Source of the DNA: Candidatus Pelagibacter communis
Lineage (GTDB): Bacteria; Pseudomonadota; Alphaproteobacteria; Pelagibacterales; Pelagibacteraceae
Assembly (NCBI RefSeq): GCF_001179845.1
Contig: NZ_CVSB01000029.1
Coordinates: forward strand, 62,001-126,000
Direction: 5' to 3'
Length of the DNA: 64,000 bases
Positions 55,048-64,000 of this stretch are shown piece after piece (position 1 is the stretch's first letter; every line of letters begins with the position of its first letter). The notes under the pieces were generated by a model that saw only the letters and a list, made by a program, of their open reading frames with translations, did not search any database and was not told the DNA's origin. The translations under genes were made by a program, and so were the position numbers.

Positions 55048-55654
55048 AAAACCCATCATTGTTTTTGAGGGTATAGAGGGTAGTGGCAAAAGTCATCATA
55101 TAAATAAAGTATCTAAATATTTAGATAAAAAGAAAATTAATTATATAAAGATAAGAGAACCAGGTGGAAGTCTTAATTCTGAAAAAATAAGGAGATTAAT
55201 TTTAAATAAAAAATCTAATTTTAACATATATACTGATTTACTTTTATATTTAGCAGCGCGTAGTGAAAATATAAATCTTATAAAAAAAACATACAAAAAA
55301 AAAATTATTTTGATTGATAGATTTACAGACTCAACTATAGCATATCAGCATTATGGTATGGGTGTTGATTTAAACATCATAAATATCATAAATAGATTTT
55401 TATTAAAAAATATTAAAGTCAACTTTACTTTCTTAAATATTGTAAATAAAAAAAATCTATTTCAAAGATTAAAAAATAGAAAATCTCTCAATCGATATGA
55501 TCAGTTTGATATGAATTTTTATAATAAAGTTCAAAAAGGTTTTTTGAAATTAGCTAAATCGAATAAAAAAACATACAAAATAATTGATTCTAATTTAGAT
55601 ATAAAAACAAATGAAGATTTAATAATTAATCAAATTAAAAAATTAATTAAATGA
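55040..55654 (+). CDS. tmk: Thymidylate kinase
   Basis: A 204-residue enzyme that phosphorylates dTMP. The ATG at 55040 is preferred to the GTG one codon earlier. The P-loop is FEGIEGSGKSHH, with histidine after the usual S/T position. The DRx motif is in IDRFTDSTIAYQHYG, and REPGG is present. It overlaps dacC by eight bases and holB by four. Confidence 0.95.
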   Translation: MSKKPIIVFEGIEGSGKSHHINKVSKYLDKKKINYIKIREPGGSLNSEKIRRLILNKKSNFNIYTDLLLYLAARSENINLIKKTYKKKIILIDRFTDSTIAYQHYGMGVDLNIINIINRFLLKNIKVNFTFLNIVNKKNLFQRLKNRKSLNRYDQFDMNFYNKVQKGFLKLAKSNKKTYKIIDSNLDIKTNEDLIINQIKKLIK

Positions 55655-56580
55655 ATTTAAATCCCCTAACTCAAATAAATTTATTTGAGCACAAAGAAGT
55701 TTTTAATCAATTATATAAATTATATAAAAATGATACTTTGCCTAATAAAATTCTTTTATCTGGTGAAAAAGGTATTGGAAAATCAACACTAGCATATCAT
55801 TTAATTAATCTTGTATTGTCGGAAAATGAAGAACATCCATATGATTTTGAAAAAAATAAAATTAATCCAGATAATAAGTCATACAAACTTATACAAAATA
55901 AATCTAATCCAAATTTTTACTTAATTGATGTCTTAGAGGAAAAAAAAAATATTGATATAAATCAAATTAGGGAATTGATAATAAATCTAAATAAATCCTC
56001 GTTTAATAATAAAAAGAGATTTGTTTTAATTGATAATATTGAATTATTAAACTTAAATTCTATTAATGCTTTGTTAAAAATTTTAGAAGAACCTAATGAA
56101 AACATAAATTTTATTTTAATTAATAACAATAAAAGAGTACTACCAACTCTTAAATCCAGATGTTTAAATTTCAAAATTTTTTTAACAAAAGATCAGTCAA
56201 TTAGAACTGTTAATCAATTACTAAACAATGACATAAATACTATTATCAATAACAAGTTATTTGATTATTATGCAACTCCTGGAAAATTATTTAAATTAAT
56301 TAACTTATCTGAGGAATATGACTTAGATCTTGTTAATTTTGATTTAAACACAACACTAACAACCATAATTAAAAATAAAATTTATAAAAAAGATAAATCA
56401 ATTATTGAAATCATTTATTCTTTTATTGAACTTTATTTTAGAAACAATATATCTAGCAAAAATATTAATTTACTAAAGTCATACCATTATTTTTTAGAAA
56501 AAATTAATAATACTAGAACTTATAATTTAGATGAGGAAACATTGTTTATGGAATTTGAGGATAAAATACTAAATGGATAA
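55651..56580 (+). CDS. holB: DNA polymerase III subunit delta-prime
   Basis: A 309-residue clamp-loader subunit. The P-loop is SGEKGIGKSTLAYHLI. FVLIDNIELLNLNSINALLK followed by ILEEPNENINFILI is the conserved AAA+ core, and R-V-L-P-T-L-K-S-R-C is the sensor segment. The zinc-finger cysteines of the E. coli protein are absent. The C-terminal collar domain is poorly conserved. The order tmk-holB-metG-tatD-MBL is a classic proteobacterial replication/tRNA cluster. Confidence 0.92.
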   Translation: MNLNPLTQINLFEHKEVFNQLYKLYKNDTLPNKILLSGEKGIGKSTLAYHLINLVLSENEEHPYDFEKNKINPDNKSYKLIQNKSNPNFYLIDVLEEKKNIDINQIRELIINLNKSSFNNKKRFVLIDNIELLNLNSINALLKILEEPNENINFILINNNKRVLPTLKSRCLNFKIFLTKDQSIRTVNQLLNNDINTIINNKLFDYYATPGKLFKLINLSEEYDLDLVNFDLNTTLTTIIKNKIYKKDKSIIEIIYSFIELYFRNNISSKNINLLKSYHYFLEKINNTRTYNLDEETLFMEFEDKILNG

Positions 56581-58114
56581 AAATTATTATATTACAACGC
56601 CTATATACTACCCATCAGCTAAGCCTCATATGGGTCATGCATATTCAAGCATTATCGCTGATTTTTTTGCAAGATTTAAAATAATTGATGATTATCATGT
56701 TCATTTTCTTACTGGTACAGATGAACATGGATTAAAAATTCAAAGATCTGCGGAAAAAGCAAGGAAGGATCCTCTAGCTTTTTGTGATCAAATTAGTCAA
56801 ACCTTTAGAGATCTTTCGGATACTTTAAATTTATCTAATACTGATTTTATAAGAACTACAGAAGATAGACATAAAAAAACAGTTCAATATCTTTGGAATG
56901 AACTTGAGAAAAATGACGATATATACTTATCAAACTATTCTGGATGGTATTCAGTATCAGATGAGGCCTTTTATAACGAAGACGAAATTGAGGAATTAGA
57001 CGGAAAAAAAATTGCTATATCATCAAAATCTCCTGTTGAATGGATTGAAGAAGAATCTTATTTTTTTAGACTTTCAAAGTGGGAAAAACCGTTATTAGAA
57101 TACTATGAATCTAATCCAGATTTTATTGCTCCTCAATCTAGGAAAAATGAAGTTATTAGTTTTGTAAAGAGTGGTCTTAAAGATCTTTCTGTTAGTAGAA
57201 AAAGTTTTTCATGGGGCATACCTGTTCCGAATAATAAAAAACACGTGATATATGTTTGGCTCGATGCTTTAACAAATTATTTAAGTGCATTAAATTATCC
57301 TAATACAGATGATGATTTATTTAAAAAATTTTGGCCAGCCTCAATACATTTAATTGGAAAAGATATACTAAGATTCCATGCTGTTTATTGGCCTGCTTTT
57401 TTATTAGCAGCAAGAATTGATTTACCAAAGAGAGTTTATGGCCATGGATGGATATTATCAGGGGAAGAAAAAATGTCTAAATCTAAAGGAAATATTCTTG
57501 ATCCGCTTGAAATAATTAAGGAGTATGGTCTAGATCCTTTAAGATACTATTTAATTAAAGAAGTTTCTTTTGGTAACGATGGAAATATATCTCAAGAAAG
57601 ACTAGAGGATTGTATTAATAGTGATCTAGCTAACAATTATGGAAATTTATGTCAACGTGTAACCGCTTTTGCAATAAAAAATTGTAATGGAAAAATTCCA
57701 TTAGAAGTTAAATTTCATGATGAGGATTTATTAATACTAAATAAGTATAAAGATAATTTAGATAATATCAGGTCTCAAATTGACAATCAAAATATTAATT
57801 TTTACATTGATTATATTGTAAATTCACTTTTTGAAGCTAACAAATATTTTAATGATCAAGAACCATGGAAAAAGAAAGACGATATAATTAGATTAAATAC
57901 TATCGTTTATACTACCTTAGAAATTGTTAGAAAAATAAGTTTTTTACTATATCCAATTATTCCTGAGTCATCTTTAAAGGCATTAAAGATTTTTGACATT
58001 GAAGAAAAAAATATAAAATTAGATTCAGTTTCTAATAATGAATATTTAACCAAAGGTAATAATATTAATAAAATAGATATACTTTTTAAAAAAATAGAAA
58101 AAGACAATGATTGA
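56573..58114 (+). CDS. metG: Methionyl-tRNA synthetase
   Basis: A 513-residue class I enzyme. The HIGH motif is HMGH within YYPSAKPHMGHAYSS, and the KMSKS loop is [14 protein letters not shown]. The WLDALTNYLSALNYP segment and HAVYWPAFLLAA are typical. It is the short MetG form without the C-terminal dimerisation domain, and without the CxxC zinc knuckle in the connective peptide. It overlaps holB and tatD by eight bases each. Confidence 0.96.
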   Translation: MDKNYYITTPIYYPSAKPHMGHAYSSIIADFFARFKIIDDYHVHFLTGTDEHGLKIQRSAEKARKDPLAFCDQISQTFRDLSDTLNLSNTDFIRTTEDRHKKTVQYLWNELEKNDDIYLSNYSGWYSVSDEAFYNEDEIEELDGKKIAISSKSPVEWIEEESYFFRLSKWEKPLLEYYESNPDFIAPQSRKNEVISFVKSGLKDLSVSRKSFSWGIPVPNNKKHVIYVWLDALTNYLSALNYPNTDDDLFKKFWPASIHLIGKDILRFHAVYWPAFLLAARIDLPKRVYGHGWILSGEEKMSKSKGNILDPLEIIKEYGLDPLRYYLIKEVSFGNDGNISQERLEDCINSDLANNYGNLCQRVTAFAIKNCNGKIPLEVKFHDEDLLILNKYKDNLDNIRSQIDNQNINFYIDYIVNSLFEANKYFNDQEPWKKKDDIIRLNTIVYTTLEIVRKISFLLYPIIPESSLKALKIFDIEEKNIKLDSVSNNEYLTKGNNINKIDILFKKIEKDND

Positions 58115-58868
58115 CTCACACTGCCATCTAGATCATGAACCATTATTAAGTGATTTAGATAATGTAATACAAAGATCAAAAGAAGTGGGTATAGAAAAAT
58201 TATTAACTATCTCAACTTCGTTTGAAAGTTTTTCTAGGGTAAAAGAATTAATTAATAAAGATGAGATGATCTATGGTACTATTGGTATTCATCCTCATGA
58301 AAGCTCCACGGATATTATCAATTCAAAACAAATCATTGAAAGTCTCAATGAAAACTCAAAAATTATTGGAATTGGAGAAACTGGGTTAGATTTTTATTAC
58401 AACAATAGTGAAAAAGACAAGCAAATAGCAAGTTTTAAAGAACATATAGATGCATCCATAAAAACCAATGTTCCATTAATTGTTCATTCAAGAGATGCAG
58501 AAAAAGAAACTTTTGAGATTTTAAATGAATACAAAAATGAAAACCTTAAAATTTTAATGCATTGTTTTACTGGATCTAAAGAATTCTCAGAAAAACTAAT
58601 GACTTTAAATTCATACTTTTCAGCAAGTGGTATCATTACTTTTAAAAACTCATTAGATTTACAAGATACGTTTAAATCTATTCCAATGGACAATATCTTA
58701 ATTGAGACTGATAGTCCTTTTTTAGCACCCGTTCCTAAAAGAGGCAAAAAAAATGAACCATCATTTATTGATTATACCGCTACAAAATTAGCTGAAATTA
58801 AAAATATATCCAAAGAGAATTTTATCAAAAAAACTACAGATAACTTTAATAAACTATTTTTTAATTGA
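58107..58868 (+). CDS. tatD: TatD-family metal-dependent hydrolase
   Basis: A 253-residue TIM-barrel hydrolase with a two-metal site, linked to DNA end processing in other bacteria. Metal ligands are seen in IDSHCHLDHEP, GETGLDFYY, LIVHSRDAEKE, MHCFTGS and ETDSPFLAPVPKRGKKNEP. Length is normal. It overlaps metG by eight bases and the next gene by four. Confidence 0.94.
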   Translation: MIDSHCHLDHEPLLSDLDNVIQRSKEVGIEKLLTISTSFESFSRVKELINKDEMIYGTIGIHPHESSTDIINSKQIIESLNENSKIIGIGETGLDFYYNNSEKDKQIASFKEHIDASIKTNVPLIVHSRDAEKETFEILNEYKNENLKILMHCFTGSKEFSEKLMTLNSYFSASGIITFKNSLDLQDTFKSIPMDNILIETDSPFLAPVPKRGKKNEPSFIDYTATKLAEIKNISKENFIKKTTDNFNKLFFN

Positions 58869-59644
58869 AATTAATGCAATTCATTATTTTAGGATGTGGT
58901 AGTTCAATGGGTGTACCAAGACCAGATGGTTTCTTTGGAAATTGTGATCCAAATAATAAAAAAAATTATAGAACAAGATGTTCAGCTTTAATAAAAACTA
59001 CAGATGAAAACATTCTTATAGATACATCTCCTGACTTACGACAACAACTTTTAAGGCATAAAATAAAAAAAATTAACAAAGTTTTATACTCTCATATGCA
59101 CGGTGATCAGACACATGGGATTAATGATCTTAGAGCCTTTTTTATAAATAGAAAAAAACCAATTGATATTTATGCAGATCAATCTACTTCTAAATATTTA
59201 AAAAATAGTTTTTCATATTGTTTTGATAAATTTTCAAAAGAATATCCAGCTACATTGAAACTAAATAAACTTAGTAAAAATTTACATGTAATAAATAATA
59301 AAAAAAAAATTAAGATTAAAACTATTTTAGTAGAACATGGAAATGTTAAATCTAACTGTTTTATAATTGATAATAAAATTGCTTATATAAGCGATGTTAG
59401 TAAAATTTATAACAAAGATTTTAAATATTTTAAAAATATAAATTATTTAATAATTGATTGCTTGTGGTATAGATTTCATCCTTCACATTTTAATTTGGCA
59501 AAATCAATTGAAATGATTGAAATATTTAAACCAAAACATTCAATCTTAACTAATTTACATACAGATCTAGATTACAAAATGCTAAAAAAAAAATTACCTA
59601 GAAATGTTGTACCAGCATATGATGGATTGACAATAAACTTATAA
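58865..59644 (+). CDS. PhnP/metallo-beta-lactamase-fold hydrolase
   Basis: A 259-residue hydrolase of the PhnP-like branch. GCGSSMGVPRPDGFFGNCDP and RTRCSALI are typical of the branch. The metal motif HxHxDH reads H77-M-H79-G-D81-Q82, so the sixth position is glutamine in place of histidine; H84 follows two residues later. The remaining ligands appear in LVEHGN, ISDVS and TNLHTDLDY. It is always found next to tatD in this lineage-type order. Cyclic phosphodiester hydrolysis is known for PhnP; the substrate here is not known. Confidence 0.85.
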   Translation: MKLMQFIILGCGSSMGVPRPDGFFGNCDPNNKKNYRTRCSALIKTTDENILIDTSPDLRQQLLRHKIKKINKVLYSHMHGDQTHGINDLRAFFINRKKPIDIYADQSTSKYLKNSFSYCFDKFSKEYPATLKLNKLSKNLHVINNKKKIKIKTILVEHGNVKSNCFIIDNKIAYISDVSKIYNKDFKYFKNINYLIIDCLWYRFHPSHFNLAKSIEMIEIFKPKHSILTNLHTDLDYKMLKKKLPRNVVPAYDGLTINL

Positions 59645-60181
59645 GCTATTTTCTATAGCTTTAATTATTTTTTTTGAAGTTGGTTTTGTAAATGATGCGA
59701 ATGTATCTTGAACTTTACCCTCTTTATTAATTAAAATTTTATGAAAATTCCATTTAGGTTCTGCCGACTTACCATGATTTTCTTTTGCCCATTTAAAAAG
59801 TTCATGAGCATCTTTGCCTTTAACCTCAGTTAATGTGGTAAGAGGAAAGTTAATATTAAAATTTACTTCACAAAATTCTTTAATATCAGCATTATTATTT
59901 TTTTCTTGATTAAACGAATTAGATGGAACACCAAGAACAATTAAACCTTTTTCTTTATATAAATCCCACAATTCTTGTAATTCATCATATTGTTTTGTAA
60001 ATCCACAGTAACTTGCTGTATTTACAACTAAAATAACTTTATTTTTGTAATCTTTAAAATTTATTGTTTCGCCAGTTATACTCTCAATACTAAAATCATA
60101 AATTTTTTTTTCGTAGTTAGCAGTTGCTGAAGTTTTAAAAAAAAACATAATTATAGAAAATAAAAATATTACTTTTCTCAT
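59639..60181 (-). CDS. Glutathione peroxidase family protein, exported
   Basis: A 180-residue thiol peroxidase. Residues 1-21 are a signal peptide, so it should act in the periplasm. The peroxidatic cysteine is in NTASYCGFTKQYDELQELW. The catalytic helpers appear as the Q of GVPSNSFNQE (V-P-S-N-x-F-x-x-Q) and W-N-F in PKWNFHKILI. It uses Cys, not selenocysteine. Its start overlaps the nhaA end by four bases. Confidence 0.92.
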   Translation of the reverse strand: MRKVIFLFSIIMFFFKTSATANYEKKIYDFSIESITGETINFKDYKNKVILVVNTASYCGFTKQYDELQELWDLYKEKGLIVLGVPSNSFNQEKNNNADIKEFCEVNFNINFPLTTLTEVKGKDAHELFKWAKENHGKSAEPKWNFHKILINKEGKVQDTFASFTKPTSKKIIKAIENSL

Positions 60182-61359
60182 TTATTAGGTTTATTGGGTG
60201 TGAGTAATATTAAAAAATAACCAAATAAAGTTGACAACAACGATCCAGTTAATACGCCAATTTTTACACCATCCATATATTGCATGTTTTCTACAAAAGC
60301 TAAATTTCCAACAAATAAACTCATTGTAAAACCAATCCCAGTAAGAACTCCTACTCCATAAAAATTATACCAACTTGTATCATTTGGCATTTGAGCCACT
60401 TTCAATTTTATTGACACATATGAGAAGACAAAAACACCTAGTTGTTTACCAAGGAATAGTCCTAATACGATTCCAAGGGGAACCTTATCAAGTAATGAAG
60501 CGAACGACAAACCTTCGAGAGATACTCCAGCATTTGCAAATGCAAATAATGGCATTATTCCAAAAGCAACATATGGACTAATTGCATGTTCTATTTTTAT
60601 TAATAAAGAAAAATCTTTTTCTTTTTTTCTATGCGGAATTGTCATGGCTAACAAAACTCCAGCAATAGTAGCATGGATCCCTGAGTTATGGGTGAAATCC
60701 CAAAGAAATAAACCAACAACTAAATAAGGTAAGAATTTTTTAATATTGAATTTGTTGATTAACAACAAAACAATAAAAGCTAATAACATTAAAGTTAAAT
60801 ATTTAATGCTTAAATCACCAGAGTAGAAAAGGGCAATAATTACTATGGCTCCCAAATCATCAATTATAGCTAATGCTGTTAAAAATACTTTTAATGATAA
60901 AGGAACCCTTTTTCCTAACAAGGATAAAACTCCCAAAGAAAAAGCTATATCGGTAGCTGACGGTATGGCCCATCCATTCAAAGTTTCGCTATCACCTAAA
61001 TTTATAAAAACATAAAATAATGCAGGAACTAGCATTCCTCCCACAGCTGCTATTATTGGTAATAAAGCTTGCTTTATATTTGAAAGCTCACCTTGTAAAA
61101 ATTCTCTTTTAATTTCTAAAGTAACAAAGAAAAAAAAAATTGCCATCAAGGCATCATTAATCCAATGTAATACAGATAATTTTAATCCAAAATTATTTAT
61201 ACCTATAAATAAATATTTATTTAAAGTGTTAAAATATAAATCTGCTAGTCCAGAATTACTTATAAATAATGCAATTATTGCAGCAAACAAAAGAACAAGA
61301 CCACTAGCGGCTTCTAATTTAAAAAACCATCTAAAAGGTTTAGAGATATAATTAATCAT
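60178..61359 (-). CDS. nhaA: Na+/H+ antiporter NhaA
   Basis: A 393-residue inner-membrane antiporter that expels sodium in exchange for protons. The ion-binding aspartate pair is in ALAIIDDLGAIVIIALFYS. WAIPSATDIAFSLGVLSLLG and IPLFAFANAGV-like MPLFAFANAGVSL, with GLFLGKQLGVF, are typical NhaA segments, and helix 11 ends in FTMSLFVGNLAF. Length fits the family. It is followed by the glutathione peroxidase gene in the same operon. Confidence 0.96.
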   Translation of the reverse strand: MINYISKPFRWFFKLEAASGLVLLFAAIIALFISNSGLADLYFNTLNKYLFIGINNFGLKLSVLHWINDALMAIFFFFVTLEIKREFLQGELSNIKQALLPIIAAVGGMLVPALFYVFINLGDSETLNGWAIPSATDIAFSLGVLSLLGKRVPLSLKVFLTALAIIDDLGAIVIIALFYSGDLSIKYLTLMLLAFIVLLLINKFNIKKFLPYLVVGLFLWDFTHNSGIHATIAGVLLAMTIPHRKKEKDFSLLIKIEHAISPYVAFGIMPLFAFANAGVSLEGLSFASLLDKVPLGIVLGLFLGKQLGVFVFSYVSIKLKVAQMPNDTSWYNFYGVGVLTGIGFTMSLFVGNLAFVENMQYMDGVKIGVLTGSLLSTLFGYFLILLTPNKPNK

Positions 61360-61367
61360 AAAAAAAA

Positions 61368-61835
61368 TTAAATTAGGTCTATAATAAATAGTTTTATATC
61401 TTGCAATGTTTCAAAAAGGTTAAATAATATGATTTCTAATGCTGGAAATACATTAATTAATGGAGTTTTTAGAGTATCTAGCAATATAATTAATGCTACA
61501 AAAGATATAATAAATACAATTAAATAAGAGAAAAACTTACTAACCTTGGTTGATGTATTTTTAGATGCATTATTATTTTTTTGCTTTTCTGAAGTTTTTT
61601 CTTTTTTTTTGTAATTTATTTCAGTTGTAATATTTTCTTCTTTTTTTTCAGCTTCAGTCTCAATTTCTTCTTTAACAATTTCATCATTCAAGTTTAATAC
61701 TTCATTATTTTCTTCTTCGATTTTATAAAACCAAATATGATTGCATGACCCACATTGCAAGTCTCGGCCTTCATCAGATATTAAAGAATTATCAATTTTG
61801 AATTGCTTGTTGCAATTTGGACAAGTGATTATCAT
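61368..61835 (-). CDS. Zinc-ribbon (MJ0042-type) membrane protein
   Basis: A 155-residue protein. The N-terminal zinc ribbon has C-P-N-C and C-G-S-C pairs (MIITCPNCNKQFKIDNSLIS ... LQCGSCNHIWFYK). A glutamate/lysine-rich linker of about 55 residues follows. One membrane helix is at about 105-125 and a further hydrophobic helix is at the end. This layout is common in alphaproteobacteria, where the function is not known. It ends eight bases before the nhaA start. Confidence 0.82.
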   Translation of the reverse strand: MIITCPNCNKQFKIDNSLISDEGRDLQCGSCNHIWFYKIEEENNEVLNLNDEIVKEEIETEAEKKEENITTEINYKKKEKTSEKQKNNNASKNTSTKVSKFFSYLIVFIISFVALIILLDTLKTPLINVFPALEIILFNLFETLQDIKLFIIDLI

Positions 61836-61928
61836 GCTTCGTTATATACCAGATTTTAACCAAATTTCTTTAATTTTGGCTTCTTTATACATTGAAATTA
61901 TCAATAACTGCTGTATTAGTACTCGGAT

Positions 61929-62005
<77 letters not shown>

Positions 62006-62051
62006 TTAAAAGTATTTATATTCAATATTTATTTAATCATTAACCTAAACT

Positions 62052-62085
62052 GGAGGATAAAAGGGAGGATAAAAGGGAGGATAAA
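62052..62085. repeat. 12-base tandem repeat (about 2.8 copies)
   Basis: GGAGGATAAAAG occurs twice in a row (62052-62063, 62064-62075), then a third partial copy GGAGGATAAA (62076-62085). It lies between tRNA-Pro and the DUF2167 gene, about 60 bases before the latter's start. Each copy contains a perfect Shine-Dalgarno core but no start codon follows at a useful distance. Confidence 0.95.
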
Positions 62086-62146
62086 TACAATTATTATTAG
62101 TGACAAATTGATAGTTTTATAATTAATTATTTGATAACGTAATTTC

Positions 62147-63067
62147 ATGAAAAGAATATTTTTATATTTATTTTCTATTATTTTTCTTTTTAGCACACAG
62201 CTAAACGCGATTGAAAAAAAAAAACTTACAGACACCGAATGGAATGAAAAAATTAATACCCTCAAATGGTATAATGAAGATGGAAAAAATACTTCTATAA
62301 AAATACCAGGTTCTAATGCAAACTTAAAAATTTATGAAAACGAGTTGTATCTACTTGGTCAGGATATTGATCAATATGATTGGTGGGCATATGGAAGAAC
62401 TGAAGGAATGGATGCAATACGTGTTTTTGGTGATAATTATTCATACACAATAACTAAACCTGAAAACAATGGTTATGTTAAAATTGATGATTGGTCTGAT
62501 GTTTCACCAGAAGAACTTATACAAGGTTTAAGAGATGCCAACACAGATCAAGGAGATGGATTATCTTATGCTAAACAAATTAATTGGATTTATAAGCCAA
62601 GTTTAGATAAAGAAAAAAATCTTGTTACTTACTCATATAAAGTTATTTGGAATAATGATTCTACATCAATGGAAAGCAAGAATATAATTCTAGGTCGAGA
62701 AGGTTATATCGATCAAACTTTTGTTTTTGGAGATTTATCGGATACAAGAAAAAATGCAGATCTCGCTAAAAGTGCAAGTTTAGATACCTCTTTTACTGAA
62801 GGTTATACTTATAAAGACTATAAATCAGGAGATAAGATAGCTGCAGCTGGTATAGGAGCATTAGTTGCAACATCTTTAGGCGTAAAGGCTTTGAAAAGTA
62901 GTGGGGGAGCGGCAGCTGCAGGAGGTATTCTATTACTTCTTAAAAAATTTTGGTGGATTTTGTTAGCACCTCTAGCTTTTTTAGGAAAATTATTTGGAGG
63001 TGGAGACAATGAACAGTCAAATAATACTTCAAAACCTAAAAGAAGAGCTAAAAAAAAAGATGATTAA
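62147..63067 (+). CDS. DUF2167-family membrane-anchored protein
   Basis: A 306-residue protein with an N-terminal signal peptide (ending near L-N-A-I-E). The middle has the DUF2167 features NGYVKIDDWSDVSPEELIQG followed by L-R-D-A-N, WIYKPSLDKEKNLVTYSYKV and ILGREGYIDQTFV. Near the C-terminus are hydrophobic, glycine/alanine-rich segments (AAAGIGALVATSLGVKAL and ILLLLKKFWWILLAPLAFLG) and a basic tail. No function is established for the family. A gene for a PrsW-type protease follows nine bases later. Confidence 0.82.
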   Translation: MKRIFLYLFSIIFLFSTQLNAIEKKKLTDTEWNEKINTLKWYNEDGKNTSIKIPGSNANLKIYENELYLLGQDIDQYDWWAYGRTEGMDAIRVFGDNYSYTITKPENNGYVKIDDWSDVSPEELIQGLRDANTDQGDGLSYAKQINWIYKPSLDKEKNLVTYSYKVIWNNDSTSMESKNIILGREGYIDQTFVFGDLSDTRKNADLAKSASLDTSFTEGYTYKDYKSGDKIAAAGIGALVATSLGVKALKSSGGAAAAGGILLLLKKFWWILLAPLAFLGKLFGGGDNEQSNNTSKPKRRAKKKDD

Positions 63068-63076
63068 GGATATCAT

Positions 63077-63895
63077 TTGTTTGGATCTGAACAAAACACT
63101 ATAATATTATCTCTTTACGCTATACTTCCTGCTATAATTATTTTTTTTTATATTTATAAGAGAGATTATTTTCCAGAACCTCCTAGAATTGTTTTTATAA
63201 CTTTATTATTAGGGGCAGGTATCAGCTTTCCTTTAATGATATTAATTCCTTTTTTCGAGGGTTATTTAGAAACAACAAACTTTGGAACTGAGTCTAATCA
63301 TTTTTATATGTCATTTATAAGAGCAGCATTTTTAGAGGAAACTCTTAAGTTTTTAATCGTCATCTACTATTGTTTGTATTTAAATGAATTTAATGAACCC
63401 ATGGATGCTCTTGTTTATAGTGTAGCAGCATCTATTGGATTTGCTGTTTATGAAAACTGGGAATACGTAATCTCAGGATCTAAAGTGAGCTTAGCATTTG
63501 CAAAAGATATTGCTTTAATAAGAGCTTTTTCTGCAGTTCCCCTTCATGCCTTGACAGGAGTTTTTATGGGTTTCTTTCTTATCGAAGCTATTTTTGATAA
63601 AATAAATAAGAAACTTTTTTTATTTTTAGCTTTATTTTTTCCTATTTGTTTACATGGTCTTTATAATCTAATTTTATCATCTAATAATTTTTCTACTTAT
63701 TGGATCTATATTCTGCTAATAGTTTTTATTATTAGAGCCTATTTTGTTTTCAGGAAAGAGAGAAATTTACAAAAATTTCAAAATAATAGATTTTCTAAAA
63801 CTATCCCAAAGCACAGTGATATTATATTTTCTATCCTTGTAAGTGGTTTTATTTTATTTTCATTTAATTATTTTGTTAATTTTGTACTTTATTGA
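63077..63895 (+). CDS. PrsW-family intramembrane protease
   Basis: A 272-residue membrane protein with about eight hydrophobic segments. The putative active-site motif is FLEETLKFLIV (E-E-x-x-K). FAVYENWEYV, A-V-P-L-H-A-L-T-G-V-F-M-G and CLHGLYNLIL carry the other conserved E/H residues of the PrsW/PrsW-like protease family. The only start near the N-terminus is TTG (63077); the first ATG in frame would delete the first helix. It lies nine bases after the DUF2167 gene. Confidence 0.82.
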   Translation: MFGSEQNTIILSLYAILPAIIIFFYIYKRDYFPEPPRIVFITLLLGAGISFPLMILIPFFEGYLETTNFGTESNHFYMSFIRAAFLEETLKFLIVIYYCLYLNEFNEPMDALVYSVAASIGFAVYENWEYVISGSKVSLAFAKDIALIRAFSAVPLHALTGVFMGFFLIEAIFDKINKKLFLFLALFFPICLHGLYNLILSSNNFSTYWIYILLIVFIIRAYFVFRKERNLQKFQNNRFSKTIPKHSDIIFSILVSGFILFSFNYFVNFVLY

Positions 63896-63977
63896 TAAGT
63901 AATAGCTATCGAGAGGATTTTGAGAGGGTAAACGATAACTCAATTTGATATATCACTCACCAATTAACGATTATTTT

Positions 63978-64000
63978 ATGGGAAAAATGTCAATTTTTCT
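63978..64000 (+). CDS. Probable first codons of a gene that continues past the window
   Basis: An ATG at 63978 opens a frame M-G-K-M-S-I-F that runs to the last base. A start such as M-S-I-F would fit the large-conductance mechanosensitive channel MscL, but seven residues are too few to support this. The 82 bases between the previous stop and this ATG show no other feature. Confidence 0.25.

Overview
The window looks like a chromosome segment of a streamlined, AT-rich marine alphaproteobacterium of the SAR11 (Pelagibacter) type. This is inferred from the very low G+C, the absence of any gene-free stretch above 300 bases (the longest gap is about 260 bases, 19405-19665), frequent 1-8 base gene overlaps, the aapJQMP amino-acid transporter, and the alphaproteobacterial gene order erpA/xthA - dgt - argS - nagZ - scpA - scpB - tatABC - serS - yajC - secDF. 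No insertion sequence, prophage, CRISPR array, rRNA operon or replication origin was seen.

Layout. 1-5000: end of a trkH-like gene, tRNA-Arg, and the aapJ|QMP general amino-acid ABC transporter with an internal terminator after aapJ. 5100-7700: an XRE regulator, tRNA-Asn, tRNA-Cys, and a divergent pair of cell-surface genes (sulfotransferase-like and LicD-like). 7700-18150: valS, ilvD, then manC, an unusual XRE-HTH/nucleotidyltransferase fusion, a PhnDCE-type phosphonate ABC transporter, an SMR-like protein and an EamA permease. 18150-22000 (minus strand): a small membrane protein, a PiT-like permease, an arsenic-type pair (aquaporin and ArsC) with a small membrane protein, and a PhyH dioxygenase. 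22000-26250: a zinc uptake locus, znuA divergent from znuCB-zur, with two Zur-box-like palindromes between them and a Ldh_2-type dehydrogenase overlapping zur. 26250-38170: the conserved housekeeping block listed above. 38170-47000: PuuD-like membrane protein, uvrA, ssb-gyrA-coaD-ppiase-tgt. 47000-51300: tRNA-Lys, an M48 lipoprotein, DUF502, recG, sdhE, tRNA-Ser. 51300-59650: rarD and a long chain of overlapping genes (mltB, rlpA-like, dacC, tmk, holB, metG, tatD, MBL hydrolase). 59650-64000: glutathione peroxidase, nhaA, a zinc-ribbon protein, tRNA-Pro, a DUF2167 protein, a PrsW-type protease and probably the first codons of another gene.

How the genes may work together. The most interesting part is 7.0-18.2 kb. 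A LicD-like transferase, a DNA-binding-domain/nucleotidyltransferase fusion whose C-terminal half resembles LicC/PntC cytidylyltransferases, a phosphonate-type importer and two small-solute permeases lie close together. This could be a scavenging route that activates an imported phospho- or phosphono-alcohol with a nucleotide and puts it on a surface glycan. That is inference: no substrate can be read from the sequence. The zinc locus shows clear local regulatory logic. Several household proteins have lost metal or active-site residues (Tgt, a PhnP-like hydrolase, an SMR protein), which fits lineage-specific streamlining.
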